NCBI GenBank assembly: GCA_025094145.1
Contig: JALLLS010000060.1
Span: forward strand, 1-64,000
Origin: Spinellus fusiger
Taxonomy: Eukaryota > Mucoromycota > Mucoromycetes > Mucorales > Phycomycetaceae
Reading direction: 5' to 3'
Length of the DNA stretch: 64,000 nt
The position numbers and the translations under genes were made by a program. Below are positions 49,670 to 60,401 of this stretch, piece by piece. The number at the start of each line of letters is the position of its first letter. Positions within the stretch are counted from its first letter, which is position 1. The notes beneath the pieces were generated by a model, which was not told the origin of the DNA, did not search any database, and saw only the letters and a list, made by a program, of their open reading frames with translations.

Positions 49670-50980
49670 ATGAACCGACGTTTTTCAATACCAAACTTAC
49701 GAGCCTCAGTCGTAAACTGGCAATACTACCCCCTTGTGCATAGCAAAATTAATAGTTTAAGAAGAGTAGGCCATCATCTCCTGTCGTATCTTACTCTAAA
49801 ATGTGCCATGACTCTTGCTCTGGTCATTGTTATTGGGTTCTTTAGTGCTGTTCGAGTAGAAACAGGAACTCATATCTTCCTGAAAGAGTGGATTTCTCCA
49901 TACACCTTAGACACACCACCACCACCACTTTCTCATTGCTTTTCCAATCTTACTGCAAACAGCCCCTATATGCGTTATGGAACAACAACCTACAAAAACA
50001 TACTTGTGCCCGGAACACCCATGTACGATGCATTTACCTGCTCACAATGGGCAGGCAAAATAAAAAGATATCCCGACTCTGTTCAGCCTACCTTATTCCA
50101 CACCTATTGGTCTCAGAGCATTACAGATTTTGGAGAAAAACAGTTTGATACAATGGAATCTTTTATCTTTTCTCAAAACAAAAACTACACAAAATTGATC
50201 ATCTGGGTGTCCTCCCAAGACAAAGACATTCTTGTGAACACAGCAGCATGGAATCAAACATCTAAGCTAGCACCACAGCATATTGAATACCGCATAATAG
50301 ACTACAGTGTGTTGGTTTGGAATACTTCATTGCCAACTCTTGATGAATGGAAGCTCTATGCTAATAGCGTACATAAATATGAGCATGATGCTCTACTACG
50401 TCTTTTGGTTCTTTATCACTATGGTGGTGTGTGGTTTGATATAGACACCTTCATAATGCGTGATTTCATACCACTGTTGGAACATGAGTGGGTCTCCCAG
50501 AACAATTGCCATACACATTTTGAAGGCAACCCATTTTCTAACAACCTGCTTCATTTCAAAAAGAAGTCTCCTTATGTTTGTGAATTGCTGGAGGATTCTA
50601 TTGGTAAAATGATAAAGACAATGGCGATCAAAGACGCAGCAGAAGAACAAACTATACGCAACTATCAAACAATAGATTCGGACACTCAAGACTATCTTAA
50701 ACAACACAGAAATACTTTTGGACCTGATATGTACCATCGTGTCTACAGAAAGCTACTTCATCATGGCATTAGACCTTGGACTATTTTGCCTTGGTGCTTT
50801 GGAAACCCTACTCAATGCGAAAAATCCATTTCTCTTCCAAGCATAGGCTCAGACGATTACTTCAATGTAGGCATGGCTAACTGCATATTTGCCTATCACT
50901 GGCACCAACAATGGAATGCCAAAACAGGCGAACTGTACAAGTATCTTAAAGAGATTCATACTCACATAAAACCCCTATAA
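49670..50980 (+). CDS. Type II membrane glycosyltransferase with DXD motif (GT32/alpha-1,4-galactosyltransferase-like)
   Basis: Predicted Golgi enzyme transferring a sugar from a nucleotide donor; donor and acceptor unknown. A single exon of 436 aa. The ATG at 49670 is chosen, as the upstream in-frame TTG is not a credible eukaryotic start. A short cytoplasmic basic N-tail (MNRRFSIPNLR) is followed by one signal anchor at about 40-62 (MTLALVIVIGFFSAV), a P-rich stem, then the catalytic domain: LFHTYWSQS, HKYEHDALLRLLVLYHYGGV and WFDIDTF, with the metal-binding D-x-D at about 257-259. Late residues NCIFAYHWHQQW match the family's conserved histidine region. Several N-x-S/T sites are present. 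An uninterrupted gene among intron-rich neighbours is notable but common for this family. Confidence 0.85.
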   Translation: MNRRFSIPNLRASVVNWQYYPLVHSKINSLRRVGHHLLSYLTLKCAMTLALVIVIGFFSAVRVETGTHIFLKEWISPYTLDTPPPPLSHCFSNLTANSPYMRYGTTTYKNILVPGTPMYDAFTCSQWAGKIKRYPDSVQPTLFHTYWSQSITDFGEKQFDTMESFIFSQNKNYTKLIIWVSSQDKDILVNTAAWNQTSKLAPQHIEYRIIDYSVLVWNTSLPTLDEWKLYANSVHKYEHDALLRLLVLYHYGGVWFDIDTFIMRDFIPLLEHEWVSQNNCHTHFEGNPFSNNLLHFKKKSPYVCELLEDSIGKMIKTMAIKDAAEEQTIRNYQTIDSDTQDYLKQHRNTFGPDMYHRVYRKLLHHGIRPWTILPWCFGNPTQCEKSISLPSIGSDDYFNVGMANCIFAYHWHQQWNAKTGELYKYLKEIHTHIKPL

Positions 50981-52090
50981 ACCCCATCTAATCACCCTAC
51001 ACACATGTCATGTCATTCAATGTTATAACACTCAGTTGTATGTTCTTGCATTGCTTTTATGAATCAACACTTTACAAAGGATATATGACATTTATGTTTC
51101 TCAAATTATTCTACTTTTTATAACACCTTATAATGTGTTCTACTCTTTATTTAAAAATAAAGAATCTAAATGCTCATATACAAATAACAATTGAAGATTA
51201 AAAACAAACTCTGAATGGAGTGTATGAACTTAAGGATGAACAAAAAAAAAGAAGCCACAGTCTGTCGGTGCTATGAGAAACTGTGTTTAAGACATCCTTG
51301 TCAACTCAGGGGGAGGAGAAATAGGCAGGGAGAGTAGCGTAACTATTATTACAGCTCAAAGTATTTTTATCTTTGGGTATGATTTGCTATTCGCGCATTG
51401 GGCATATTAGCCACCCTGTGAGATCACACACTCTTTTTTTATTATTAACAATACAACGAGTGTCTTGTGGATTGCAATGAGCTCAAGCCCAGATAAAGAC
51501 ACTGCTTATCTTTTTATCTCAAGAATAGTCTTTGGTAGTGTCTATCACCTATTGTTTTGCATTGTTAATAATGGTACATTACCTTGCTTATTTATGCTCA
51601 TCTTGACGAGTATTTGAGTGTTAACTTGTATGTGTAGTGTGAGAAATAATAAAAGGAGGGGATTATCAAAACAAATAATAATCTTTCTTGCTCTATTCTG
51701 GTAATGTATACACTAGCCTCCACTCATAAAATTCACAAGTCAAACAATTCAAACACTTTTTTTCTTGGACCTAAAAGACAGTATCAGAAATAATACTCTG
51801 TTATCATTAAGTACTATTGTTAATACCAGTTACAATGAGACAGTTGAAGTGATTATGAATACTCAGCCAATGAATGGCTATACTATTCTTAATATAGTTG
51901 TATTTGGTTTTATTTTATGGACAATGACTACTAGAGTTAATTCAGTGTGTGTCTTATAATAAACATCTTTCTTAAACATTGTTACGCTGCAAATACTGTG
52001 GGCTTATGGATAGCACATGTTAAACATCAAATGCAGTGATTGAGTTGCAATGTCAGGTTTACTTCTTCCTTTTATCTAACTTTATAGTGT
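50981..52090. other. Intergenic with dispersed repeat copy 3
   Basis: Contains the inverted third copy of the repeat also at 31.7 and 32.6 kb (about 51430-51650). Its plus strand reads SVLWIAMSSSPDKDTAYLF and RIVFGSVYHLL. A 64-codon frame at 51765-51959 ends in a hydrophobic segment and is not recognised. Confidence 0.5.
51430..51650 (+). repeat. Dispersed repeat copy 3 with conserved short ORF
   Basis: Open from about 51440 to the TGA near 51617. The peptide aligns with copies 1 and 2 over about 45 residues: an SDKDTAYLF-like block, R-I-V-x-G-S-V-Y-H, then a hydrophobic run. Conserved at peptide level despite DNA divergence. Confidence 0.5.
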
Positions 52091-52099
52091 TTAATTGCA

Positions 52100-53615
52100 G
52101 AGTCCATAGTCAATGCTAAAACAGACAGACAATGAAAAGGTTCTTTTCAAACACATTGGCCAACCAAAGAAACATTATGACTTTATTGTTCGTGTATTTC
52201 TTTATATATCCCAAAAATATTCTGTTGCTATGTGACAAGAGACACACAGGACCTCGTAAGGATGGCTACTCACACAGAAATTGACAGAAAAGAGAAGGGT
52301 ATAGAGTGACAGAAAGCAAACTGGTGGTTTGAATAATAATGGCACCCCATGGGAATACAGAAAGAAAATAAGTCGAGAACAAGAAACAGTCAGTTACTTA
52401 AGTCCTTAAAGCCTATCTTAGTACAAAGGCTAGTCTAGGGAAATCAAAGAGCGTACATGAATAGGAACACAACACACAATCTGAATACAACGGGTAACTA
52501 GGCAACTGTTCTTTAAGGAATTCTTTTCTTTCTAGAATGTTGTTGTAGTCTGCATTACTTTGGTAGTTCTGATTAAGCAAATGACTTGTGAAAATTCGTA
52601 TTGTTCTCTTCTGTTCGGATATTAATACCTGCTAATTACACTGTCTGTTGTTCTTCATAACTTTTATCCTTTTTAACTTGTTTGCCTTTGTCTGGCATAT
52701 AAACCAACAGTTGTGATCTGGTGAGTGTTTGTGTATGTTTATTATGCCTGACATGTTAGTCAGTTCCTCTTTTATATTATTTTATTTTAATAAACCCAGT
52801 GAATCCATTACAAAGGCAAAGGCAAGAAGATGCCAATGCAAGGGTAATACGACACACATAGAGAGTACATTAATACATCTCGAACTAATTATTCTTACTA
52901 TTATTTTATTATTGAAAAGGGGTATTGGCACCTAAAAAGATTTGAGTATGATCCTACCAAGATGCCTGTAATTGCTTATGGCACAGGAATAAAGGTAAAA
53001 GATGGTGCCAAGTTTAAAGGCCATTGTGTTGGTTTGACGAGAGTTTTATATCAATCATTGAAAAAAAGACAAAAGAGTGGAGATCTTCTTCTAGTTGATG
53101 TTGATGAGTTCTAAACATCAAGGGTAAACATGATTGACCTCTCACTCAATATGAAAAGCTCTTCTAACAGTTACTCTGTTTTATTTTTGTTCTCAAGATC
53201 TGCCATACTTATAACACAAATATCCTCACCGAGGTATTAGTGAATTTCAACAGTATCCACGCTTGCCAAAGTTGTGGAATTGTTTAGAACAGAGATGTGA
53301 ATGCATCAAAGAATATCTATACAATTGCAGAAGAGTGTTTAAAGGGTTACCACAGACCAGCTCCATTCTGTCGAGAAGAATAGACATTCTTTGATGCATT
53401 CATATTTTTCTATATCGCCACATCGAAAGTGGTTTCCTATGGGATTCAGATATTTACAGATAAATTTACATAATAATATTTATTTGTTTAAAAACTAACA
53501 TGAATACATCTCAATCTATTTTCACACCTTTTCAAATCGATGTGTCATTTATTAAACAATTGCATTTCGACTATTTCCTTTTATATACTAAAGATCTCCT
53601 GGTGTGTAGTTTCCT
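52100..53615 (-). repeat. Direct repeats C and D flanking the Fanzor remnant
   Basis: Copy D (53615 to about 53500) and copy C (52260 to about 52100), both on minus, resemble the pair at 29903-30388. D shares ACACACCAGGAGAT...TTTAG...ATATAAAA with copy A, and C shares ATTTTTGGGATATAAA...AATACACG.ACAATAAA with copy B. Identity is moderate and boundaries are approximate. Confidence 0.5.
52918..53382 (+). pseudogene. Fanzor (eukaryotic TnpB-like OMEGA nuclease) C-terminal remnant
   Basis: Fanzors are transposon-borne RNA-guided RuvC nucleases related to IS200/IS605 TnpB. Visible here: an exon from about 52918 reading YWHLKRFEYDPTKMPVIAYG, then FKGHCVGLTRVLYQSLKKR and LLLVDVDEF; an intron (GTAAAC donor at 53124, CTCAAG acceptor ending 53198); and a second exon with the zinc ribbon and RuvC-III block, ending NRDVNASKNIYTIAEE and RPAPFC. 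Damage: stops at 53113-53115 and 53284-53286. The usual GDG after the RuvC-II strand reads GTG, and one expected ribbon Cys reads Tyr (ICHTYN). The N-terminal part is not recognisable; an upstream exon near 52795-52842 is possible. Family call rests on motif memory and is strong for the C-terminus. Confidence 0.78.
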
Positions 53616-53820
53616 TTTACCTTTGGTTATTTCTCTATTTATTGTTTATGTCTTCTCACAAATAAAATAATTAAAAAGTGGAGTTTAGAAGATGAGTTGA
53701 GGAAAGTTTTTGATTTGATTTGGGAAAAATATTCTTTTTTATAATCAATAAAAAGCACTCATTAGTCTCCTATTTAACTTTAAACATTTTCAATCTCATA
53801 TCAAAAGGCTCCACTATATT

Positions 53821-54292
53821 CAGTCTCCGGCAATAAATGAGTGGACAGCAAATCAACTTTTTATTTTTATTTTATGTTGAAAAATAAAGGTATATCTATC
53901 AGTCCAAGATGTTTATAATAAAGGATTCGTGGAATAACACAATATTTAGAGTAGTTGTTCATTAAATGAGTGTCTATATTTTTATTATAAAGATATTGCT
54001 CAGTACCCTGTAGCAGGGCCTTTGTCTTTATACAATAGGACAATCTTGCCCATTGTGCTCTTTGGGATGTCAAGATCGTCAGAAATCTCTTGATAAGTAG
54101 CACGTCTTTTTCCGTTGTCCTGTGATTTGATCTCTAATAGACATATTATTTTCTCTTCTTTTGATGAGACTATATTTATGTTCTTGGCTAAGAGTTAGCT
54201 GATTTCTATTGTTTGAAGTCATTGTTTAAATAAGTTGTAAAATAAAAAATAGAAAATAGGTTCACCGTCCACTCATTTATTGCATGGGACTG
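53821..54292 (-). mobile_element. Short non-autonomous relative of the CAGTCCC Tc1 family
   Basis: 472 bp, beginning CAGTCTCCGGCAATAAATGA and ending GTCCACTCATTTATTGCATG GGACTG, with TA on the right side (the left TA has mutated). The outer parts closely follow 31006-31642, including a degraded helix-turn-helix text on minus, but the DDE block is gone. Confidence 0.75.
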
Positions 54293-54848
54293 TATCTAAC
54301 ACTTTGAAATGAGGAGGAAAAAATGAAAAATATAAATATAATGAATAATAAAGAATAAGACATCCAACAGGCCATAGAGTCAACGAGAAAGAGAAGTTTA
54401 TACACTGAAAATAAACAATCTTGAGAAGATTTTTATATTATAATATACTTCTTGTATTATACAATACCCTTGTTTGTCATAAAACATCCAGTAAATACAT
54501 AGTAAAGACTTCACGATTGAATGAGATATATAAATAAATAAATAAAAGGCCAATTGAATAATAAATACATATTTATTGGGTAAGAGCCCTCACTATTAGG
54601 TGTTTCCAAAGAGGCATTTTGGTTTGCCCGGTATTGTTGGATAAGGTAGACATTAGGGTGGAAAAGCAATAAATATTAAGTACTTAGCAGAAATTGTATT
54701 TTCAAGAGTAAAACTATTGTCTGAATCAAAGCTCTCCTTAAGAATCTTTTTCCTTGCCGTATCCTACTACTATCCAATAGGTACAGTGATAGATATCTCT
54801 CTGAATTTGTACAGAGTAACCGTACTTGTTTTTATTTTATTTAACATC
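54293..54848. other. 3' flank of THO2 with possible Tc1 debris
   Basis: AT-rich 556 bp. Around 54560-54660 there is a weak resemblance to the Tc1 fragment end at 45.27-45.35 kb. No gene. Confidence 0.4.
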
Positions 54849-57800
54849 TTACTGTCTTCTTCTTCTTCTATGATCTCTATCACGGTCTCTGTCTCTGTCT
54901 CTGTCTCTTTCTCTGTCTCTGTCTTTCCTGTCTTCTCTCCGCTCCTCTCGACGATCATCTCGTCTTTCTTCCCTACGTTCCTCTCTAAACAACACAAGCA
55001 TGTCAGATTTAGACTAGGAAAATAGTAACTACCTTAGTCTCTTTCCATCTCTATCACGGTCTTCTTCCATCACTCTTTTTCGACTACTATTGCTACCTGC
55101 GGAACTTGATGCACTTGTGGTAGCTGTGGGAAGTACCGAGACACTTGGGTTATTCGAGCCTGCTCGTCTCTCTCGGCTAGTCTCAAGCACCACATTGCGG
55201 TTGTTTGTATTAATACGTGAACTCAACTGTCTATCCTCTCTTGTATTTCCAGACAGAGAGTGTCTTTCATGACTTGCTTCTGACACAACAGATCGTGCTG
55301 TATTGATACGACTTGATATAGAGCGGTCATCACGAACAGATCTTTCTTCGCGCAAGGGCCGTTCCTCACGCATAGGTCGTTCTTCGCGGGTTGAGCGTTC
55401 TTCTCTTCCAAGTCTTTCCTCTCTTGCCACCTTATCCTCTCGTAGACTTCTTTCATCCCTCGGGTTGCCTCTTAAAGATGTGTTGTTACGAACATCTCTG
55501 TTGGGTTGGAGCGGCTCTTTGATCACTTCTCTTGGTGGATCACGTAAAGAATCAATAGTTCGATGTCTACTTGTGCTAGTGTCTTGACGACCCCGATCCT
55601 TCTCATCACTTCTTATCTTTTTCATACTGTCCAATAGATCATCTTTTCCTCGTTTGCGTCCAACAGGAGATGCAGGCCGCTCTTGTCTTTCTTCTCTGCG
55701 TGGACTTGATGCTCGGGGAGGTGATTTACTACCAGAAGCCTTTTCATTGACCTTGACAGCAGACGCTACTGGGGCTGGCTTATCTGCCTCAGGCTAAAAG
55801 AGAAGAGAAGTTTAGCAATGAACATAGATTCAAGGATATCAATGGCTTACCTCTTCTATACCAAGGAAGACATTCTTGCTCACCCAACGAGATTTACTTT
55901 TCTCTATCAACCCCAAGTAACTAACCCAAATGTCAGTGCATGCGCTATGTGTGTCTTGACTTTCTTTTTCATTTAGACATACCTTCTTGCTAGCACCTTC
56001 AAATCATCACGCTTTTCATTTGTAGCAAGATTCTGTGTGGCCTGGACCAATGTCTCTCCGTGCTGTTTCATCAAAGGAAAATGTGGAATGAACTGACGCA
56101 TAACCAAAAAGGCATTACGGATTTGATGTGCTTCTCCAGACTGTAATGCTTGTTCTAGGGCACTGCTTGTCTTCATGTGCCACTTATTGATAACACGACG
56201 GAACTCCTGGTAGCTTAGCCAGTCAGATTTATCACCAACCTGGGATGTAATTTGTCCTGTCCATCTCTTTTGGAATCCTATCAAACCTTCTCCAAGTGCC
56301 TCCTTGTCATATAACACTTCGTCATGACTCCAGCGAGACATATTGGCAAATATTTTATACAAGAAGCGAGCATTGATAGTAGTTTCGTATTCAGTAAAAG
56401 ACATGAGAACTGCAGGTAGACTTTCAGACAGCATCTTGTCAAACAAGGTTAAACTTGAGAAGTTGGTGACGCTGATCTGATGCATTAAGAGAATAAACTC
56501 GTAGCAATAAGCAGCATCGATTTCAGAAAGAACACTTCGGGGCAATAGACAGTGCTGAATGATATTTTGGATAAGTGTTAGACGGTCGACTGAAGTAGGG
56601 AACCATCGAGATTGAGATTCTTTGAGCATTTCAAGTGTGCTTTCCACTTCCTTCTTGTGTCTTGGTAGATCTTCCTGAAGGCTCTCAAGACTGAGTTGTG
56701 CCATTCTTTCTGATTTCTGTACAGCAGACAAGCGTTGGCTTTGATAAAAGGAAGAGCGTGAGTCTCTGCACTGTGCAATCATGTCTTTATGTCGCTTCAT
56801 GGCGGTCTCATAATGACTGACAGGACAATGGATATCATACAGACTCAACTGCCAAAAAACAGCATAGAACTCTGGTGTAATGACATTGGAAGTGGCGAGA
56901 TGAGGTGCAATGTGTACCATACTATCAATAGTAGCACTAAAAGCGGGAGAGGGCTGTCCAACGACTCCTTCCATACTGCTTTGTAACAAACGACGTGTTT
57001 TGGGTCGAACCATGTGCATAACAACATCAGGAGGAAGTCTGTAGGTCTGAGCAAGGGTAGCAGCATCAGGAATAAGGGCATCATATTCAGGCTCATCAAA
57101 GATGGCTGTAAGTAATTCAGAATACTGCAAGAATGTCTGGTGAATCAAATCCAACTTGGATCCACGTTCAAAAGTATTGAGTTCTCCTTCTGCAGAACAT
57201 GCCTCACTCAGACGGTGAAGCAGAACAAATATCTCAAGTCCAACATTGTCTTTTTGAAGTGTATCTTTGAGACGAGACAAAACACGCTTGGTAGCACGTC
57301 GATTATCATTGGAGACAGGTTGGAAAGCTTCTACCCGAAGTGTCTCACTACACCCTGCTGAGGTGATCTGATCGTCGGTCAATGTACTTCCAATAATCTC
57401 AATGCCAGAGAGTTTAGTGATGAATTCATTGAATAGGATAAGGTCTGGAACAGAGTCATCTTGGTGCAGGCGGTAGTTCATATAGCGAAGAAGGGGAGTT
57501 GGGTCGATACCTTGCTTCTTATAAAGCATACCACCAAACACAGAAAGAGCTGCAAAGATGAGTAAAACTCAATGCATTACTACATACCTCTAAGCCATGA
57601 AGAAGACATGCCATCGTTTTTCATTTTGATCTTCTTCATTTTGCCTACGCCCTGTGAACCTGTCCATTTCTCTGTCATCAAGTAACCAAGTACATCGTAT
57701 GAGAAGCTTCCCATGTAACGACAGGCATCTGCCATGTAAGGTGCCAGGTTATCAAAGGCCTGTATCTGATCCAACATGACATTAAATACAATCATGGGAT

Positions 57801-60119
57801 TTGAATGAGCTAGTTTGCCAAGATCCCTTCCACATTGACGAAGATCGTTCTTGGAGACACGGCTAAAAGAAGAAGAACTCTGTCAAGTCATCGCTACCAA
57901 AATACACAGATACACTACTTACCGCATAATGCCTTTGACAGCACGCTCCGTACGGGCCTTTAGTAGTTTGGTTTCAATTGTCTTTTTATAAAAGTCATTT
58001 CCCCATTCACCATACAAGGCACATCTTTACAGGCAGTGTTATCAGTACTCATGTTATGTAGGGCGATGTACCTTTCTTGGAAGGAGAATATATCCAAGAC
58101 TTCCCATACTGCAGCCATTGTTCCAGGATTGCACCCGCTAAAAGAGATCAATGGCAATAAAAACTCACGAATCATGTTTAGACAGTGTATGCGGCTGTCT
58201 GGATAGGGTTTCTCCTATAATACAATGGTTTCTCAGCATTGGTTCTTGGTACTTATCCTAACTTACCTTCTCCAGTAAGCTTTGAACTACCAAGAGTAGT
58301 TTCTGAGTGAGATGAGGGGCAAGGTATGCTTTGTATCCAGCTAAACGCATAATAGGCATAAACTGTTCTGTGAGTTCTTGGTAGTGTTCACATCGTGGTA
58401 GATTCTCGGTCCAAGCACTATAAAAAAAGTCATAGTGCTCTCTTTTGGCAAGATCATAAGTGCCATCCTTGAGGATATCGGTCACCAATACTCTCGTCAT
58501 ATTTGGCATCTCTGGGACCTTATCCCCTCTTTTTTGTAAGGTAGTGATGAGTCTTGAATCCTCAGCACACTGAGCATAGTGAACATAGCGTGTCTTGATA
58601 TCCTCAGGAACATAATGTTGGTAAATAGGCTCAATAATAACATCACATAAACGATAGATATTGTGAGCAAGAACGGGGTGCATATCACACAATTTTTCAT
58701 GTTTTGCTATGATCACTTGGGCGTGGTGAATATCTCCAATAGAAAGTAGAGCCTTGGTGAGTTCAACAATGTCATTGATAGCGTAAACAGGCGCAATGAC
58801 TTGAGCTGGCTCTTTCTCTTTTGGCTCCACTTTCTTGGTCTTTTGAGTAGTACCTTCTTCTCCCAAAGCACCGTATTGAGCCAAAGCACCTACACTGTTA
58901 CTTTTTATCTCTCGGTTCATATTCTCCATATACTTGGCCCGTTGTGCCTCCATCTCATCTTCAAACGGCTTGAGATAAGGCAGAAGATCACCTGGGAGAA
59001 TCAAACCACTTTTCATTAACAGGGCACAGGCATAGTAGATTTCTCTGGGAATAGGCTTGACTTCTACAAGATGATAGTGCTCGAATTTGAAGCCCATCAA
59101 TTGAGCCATCACCACACTATGTTTCTTGTGATTGTTTTCACATTCTTCTTCATACTCTCCTTTAATATCTTTTGTCAGTTGCTGGATCCATCCAGAGGTC
59201 TTGAAGAGTGTTAGCCAGAACAGATGATTCACGAGTACTTCTTTAATAAAGAGATCCAAGAGAATATCAAGCACTCGGTTCGGATCCAAATGGAAGATAC
59301 CTGGTACCAACATAACTACAGTTCAATACCAATGCACTTTGTCTTGTAATCGAATGTCTTACCAATATTGGAGGAGATGGTCTCGAGAAACTTGGACACA
59401 CGGTCCAAAGGCGTAGGAGGGACTCTGCCATTGGTGTCGTATTCCAAGTCAATGGTACCAAATGTGATATCGTCGATAAGAGCAGAGTAGCCCACCATAT
59501 CTTCGCGTGCCAAATTGAACTTGTTCTGCTTATATCTGTTGAACACGAATCTTGCTGTTTAACCCATATTCTTATTGTTGAACACCCTTCGATCCTTACA
59601 GCATGGAGGTGTTTAAGCGGACAAGGCGGCGGTCAAACATGGCCTTACTGGCGATGATCCTTGAGTCTTCTAGAAGTTGGCTCGAGAAATTTATCTTGAG
59701 GTCAGCTTCTTCTAATATGTGTTCTGACTATAGAAGAGTAAGATGATCGGTTATATCTCTGGTTCCCTTACCAAAACACCCCTAATCATAGCAATAAGAT
59801 TGGCTTTTCTAAACTCCAGCTTCTGCTTGGAAGTATTCTGAAGGTTAAGCTCAGTCATTGTTTCCAAATGAACGTCTTGTGTTTTCAGACTATTGATAAA
59901 CAGCTGCCTTGTATCTATTTCCTGTGACGCAAAGGTCCCATCCTTATCCTTCACCAAAGCAGACATAAAAGCTAGAAAACTGGGGACTGTGCGTTTACCA
60001 AAGTAGGCATCGCGTGTGGCAAACGTAATCATGTTTCGTAGAGGATTCTCATGGAGAATACTATAAAGGCTTGAGACCTCCTTTGCTCGAATGATCTCTG
60101 CTTCAATAGGGTCATGCAT
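54849..60119 (-). CDS. THO2: THO complex subunit 2 (THO2/THOC2)
   Basis: Scaffold of the THO/TREX complex, which couples Pol II elongation to mRNP packaging and export and limits R-loops. Exons: 60119-59772, 59727-59600, 59535-59363, 59315-58267, 58214-58072, 58024-57923, 57862-57588, 57549-55983, 55920-55851, 55793-55033, 54984-54849 (4752 nt, at least 1583 aa, a normal THO2 size). Landmarks: YKQNKFNLAREDMVGYSALI, FHLDPNRVLDILLDLF, ALYGEWGNDFY, LAHSNPMIVFNVMLDQIQ, SSWLRALSVFGGMLYKKQ, EFYAVFWQLSLYDIH and YQEFRRVINKWHMK. The C-terminal 300 residues are basic/acidic with RE-rich and RD-dipeptide repeats. An in-frame acceptor (TTACAG, ends 60163) precedes LFKAIFIL, so a further 5' exon may exist; I could not find one with matching phase and used the first ATG in the open frame. 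Confidence 0.92.
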
Positions 60120-60200
60120 GAGAAGGAAAGAATAGGACAAAATAAAGATGGCTTTGAATAAGCCTGTAATAATAATAAAGGGAGTCTATTAGTGTTTCTG

Positions 60201-60242
60201 ACCGGACAGTCTACCGGACAGTCTACCGGACAGTCTACCGGA
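60201..60242. repeat. 12-bp minisatellite between THO2 and CKS1
   Basis: Three and a half perfect copies of ACCGGACAGTCT. It sits just upstream of the THO2 open frame, in the place where a missing first exon or promoter would lie. On the minus strand each unit contains a potential GTAGAC donor-like word. Confidence 0.85.
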
Positions 60243-60401
60243 CTAGTAGATAGGCCATAGTCTTTATAAAGTGGCGTGCTATTCCCTTCTTTTGCATTAA
60301 ACAGTTGAACTGTATTGGTAGTTATGAAGTGAAGGGCTATAGTACAGGTTTATTTATCAAATGACAATGTGCATAGGAGTTAACTGGAGTCTAATTTGAA
60401 G

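Noticed and set aside
54770..54997. Minus frame rich in TETE/KETE repeats
   Set aside because: Wrong frame over the last THO2 exon, whose correct frame gives RD dipeptides in phase with exon 10.
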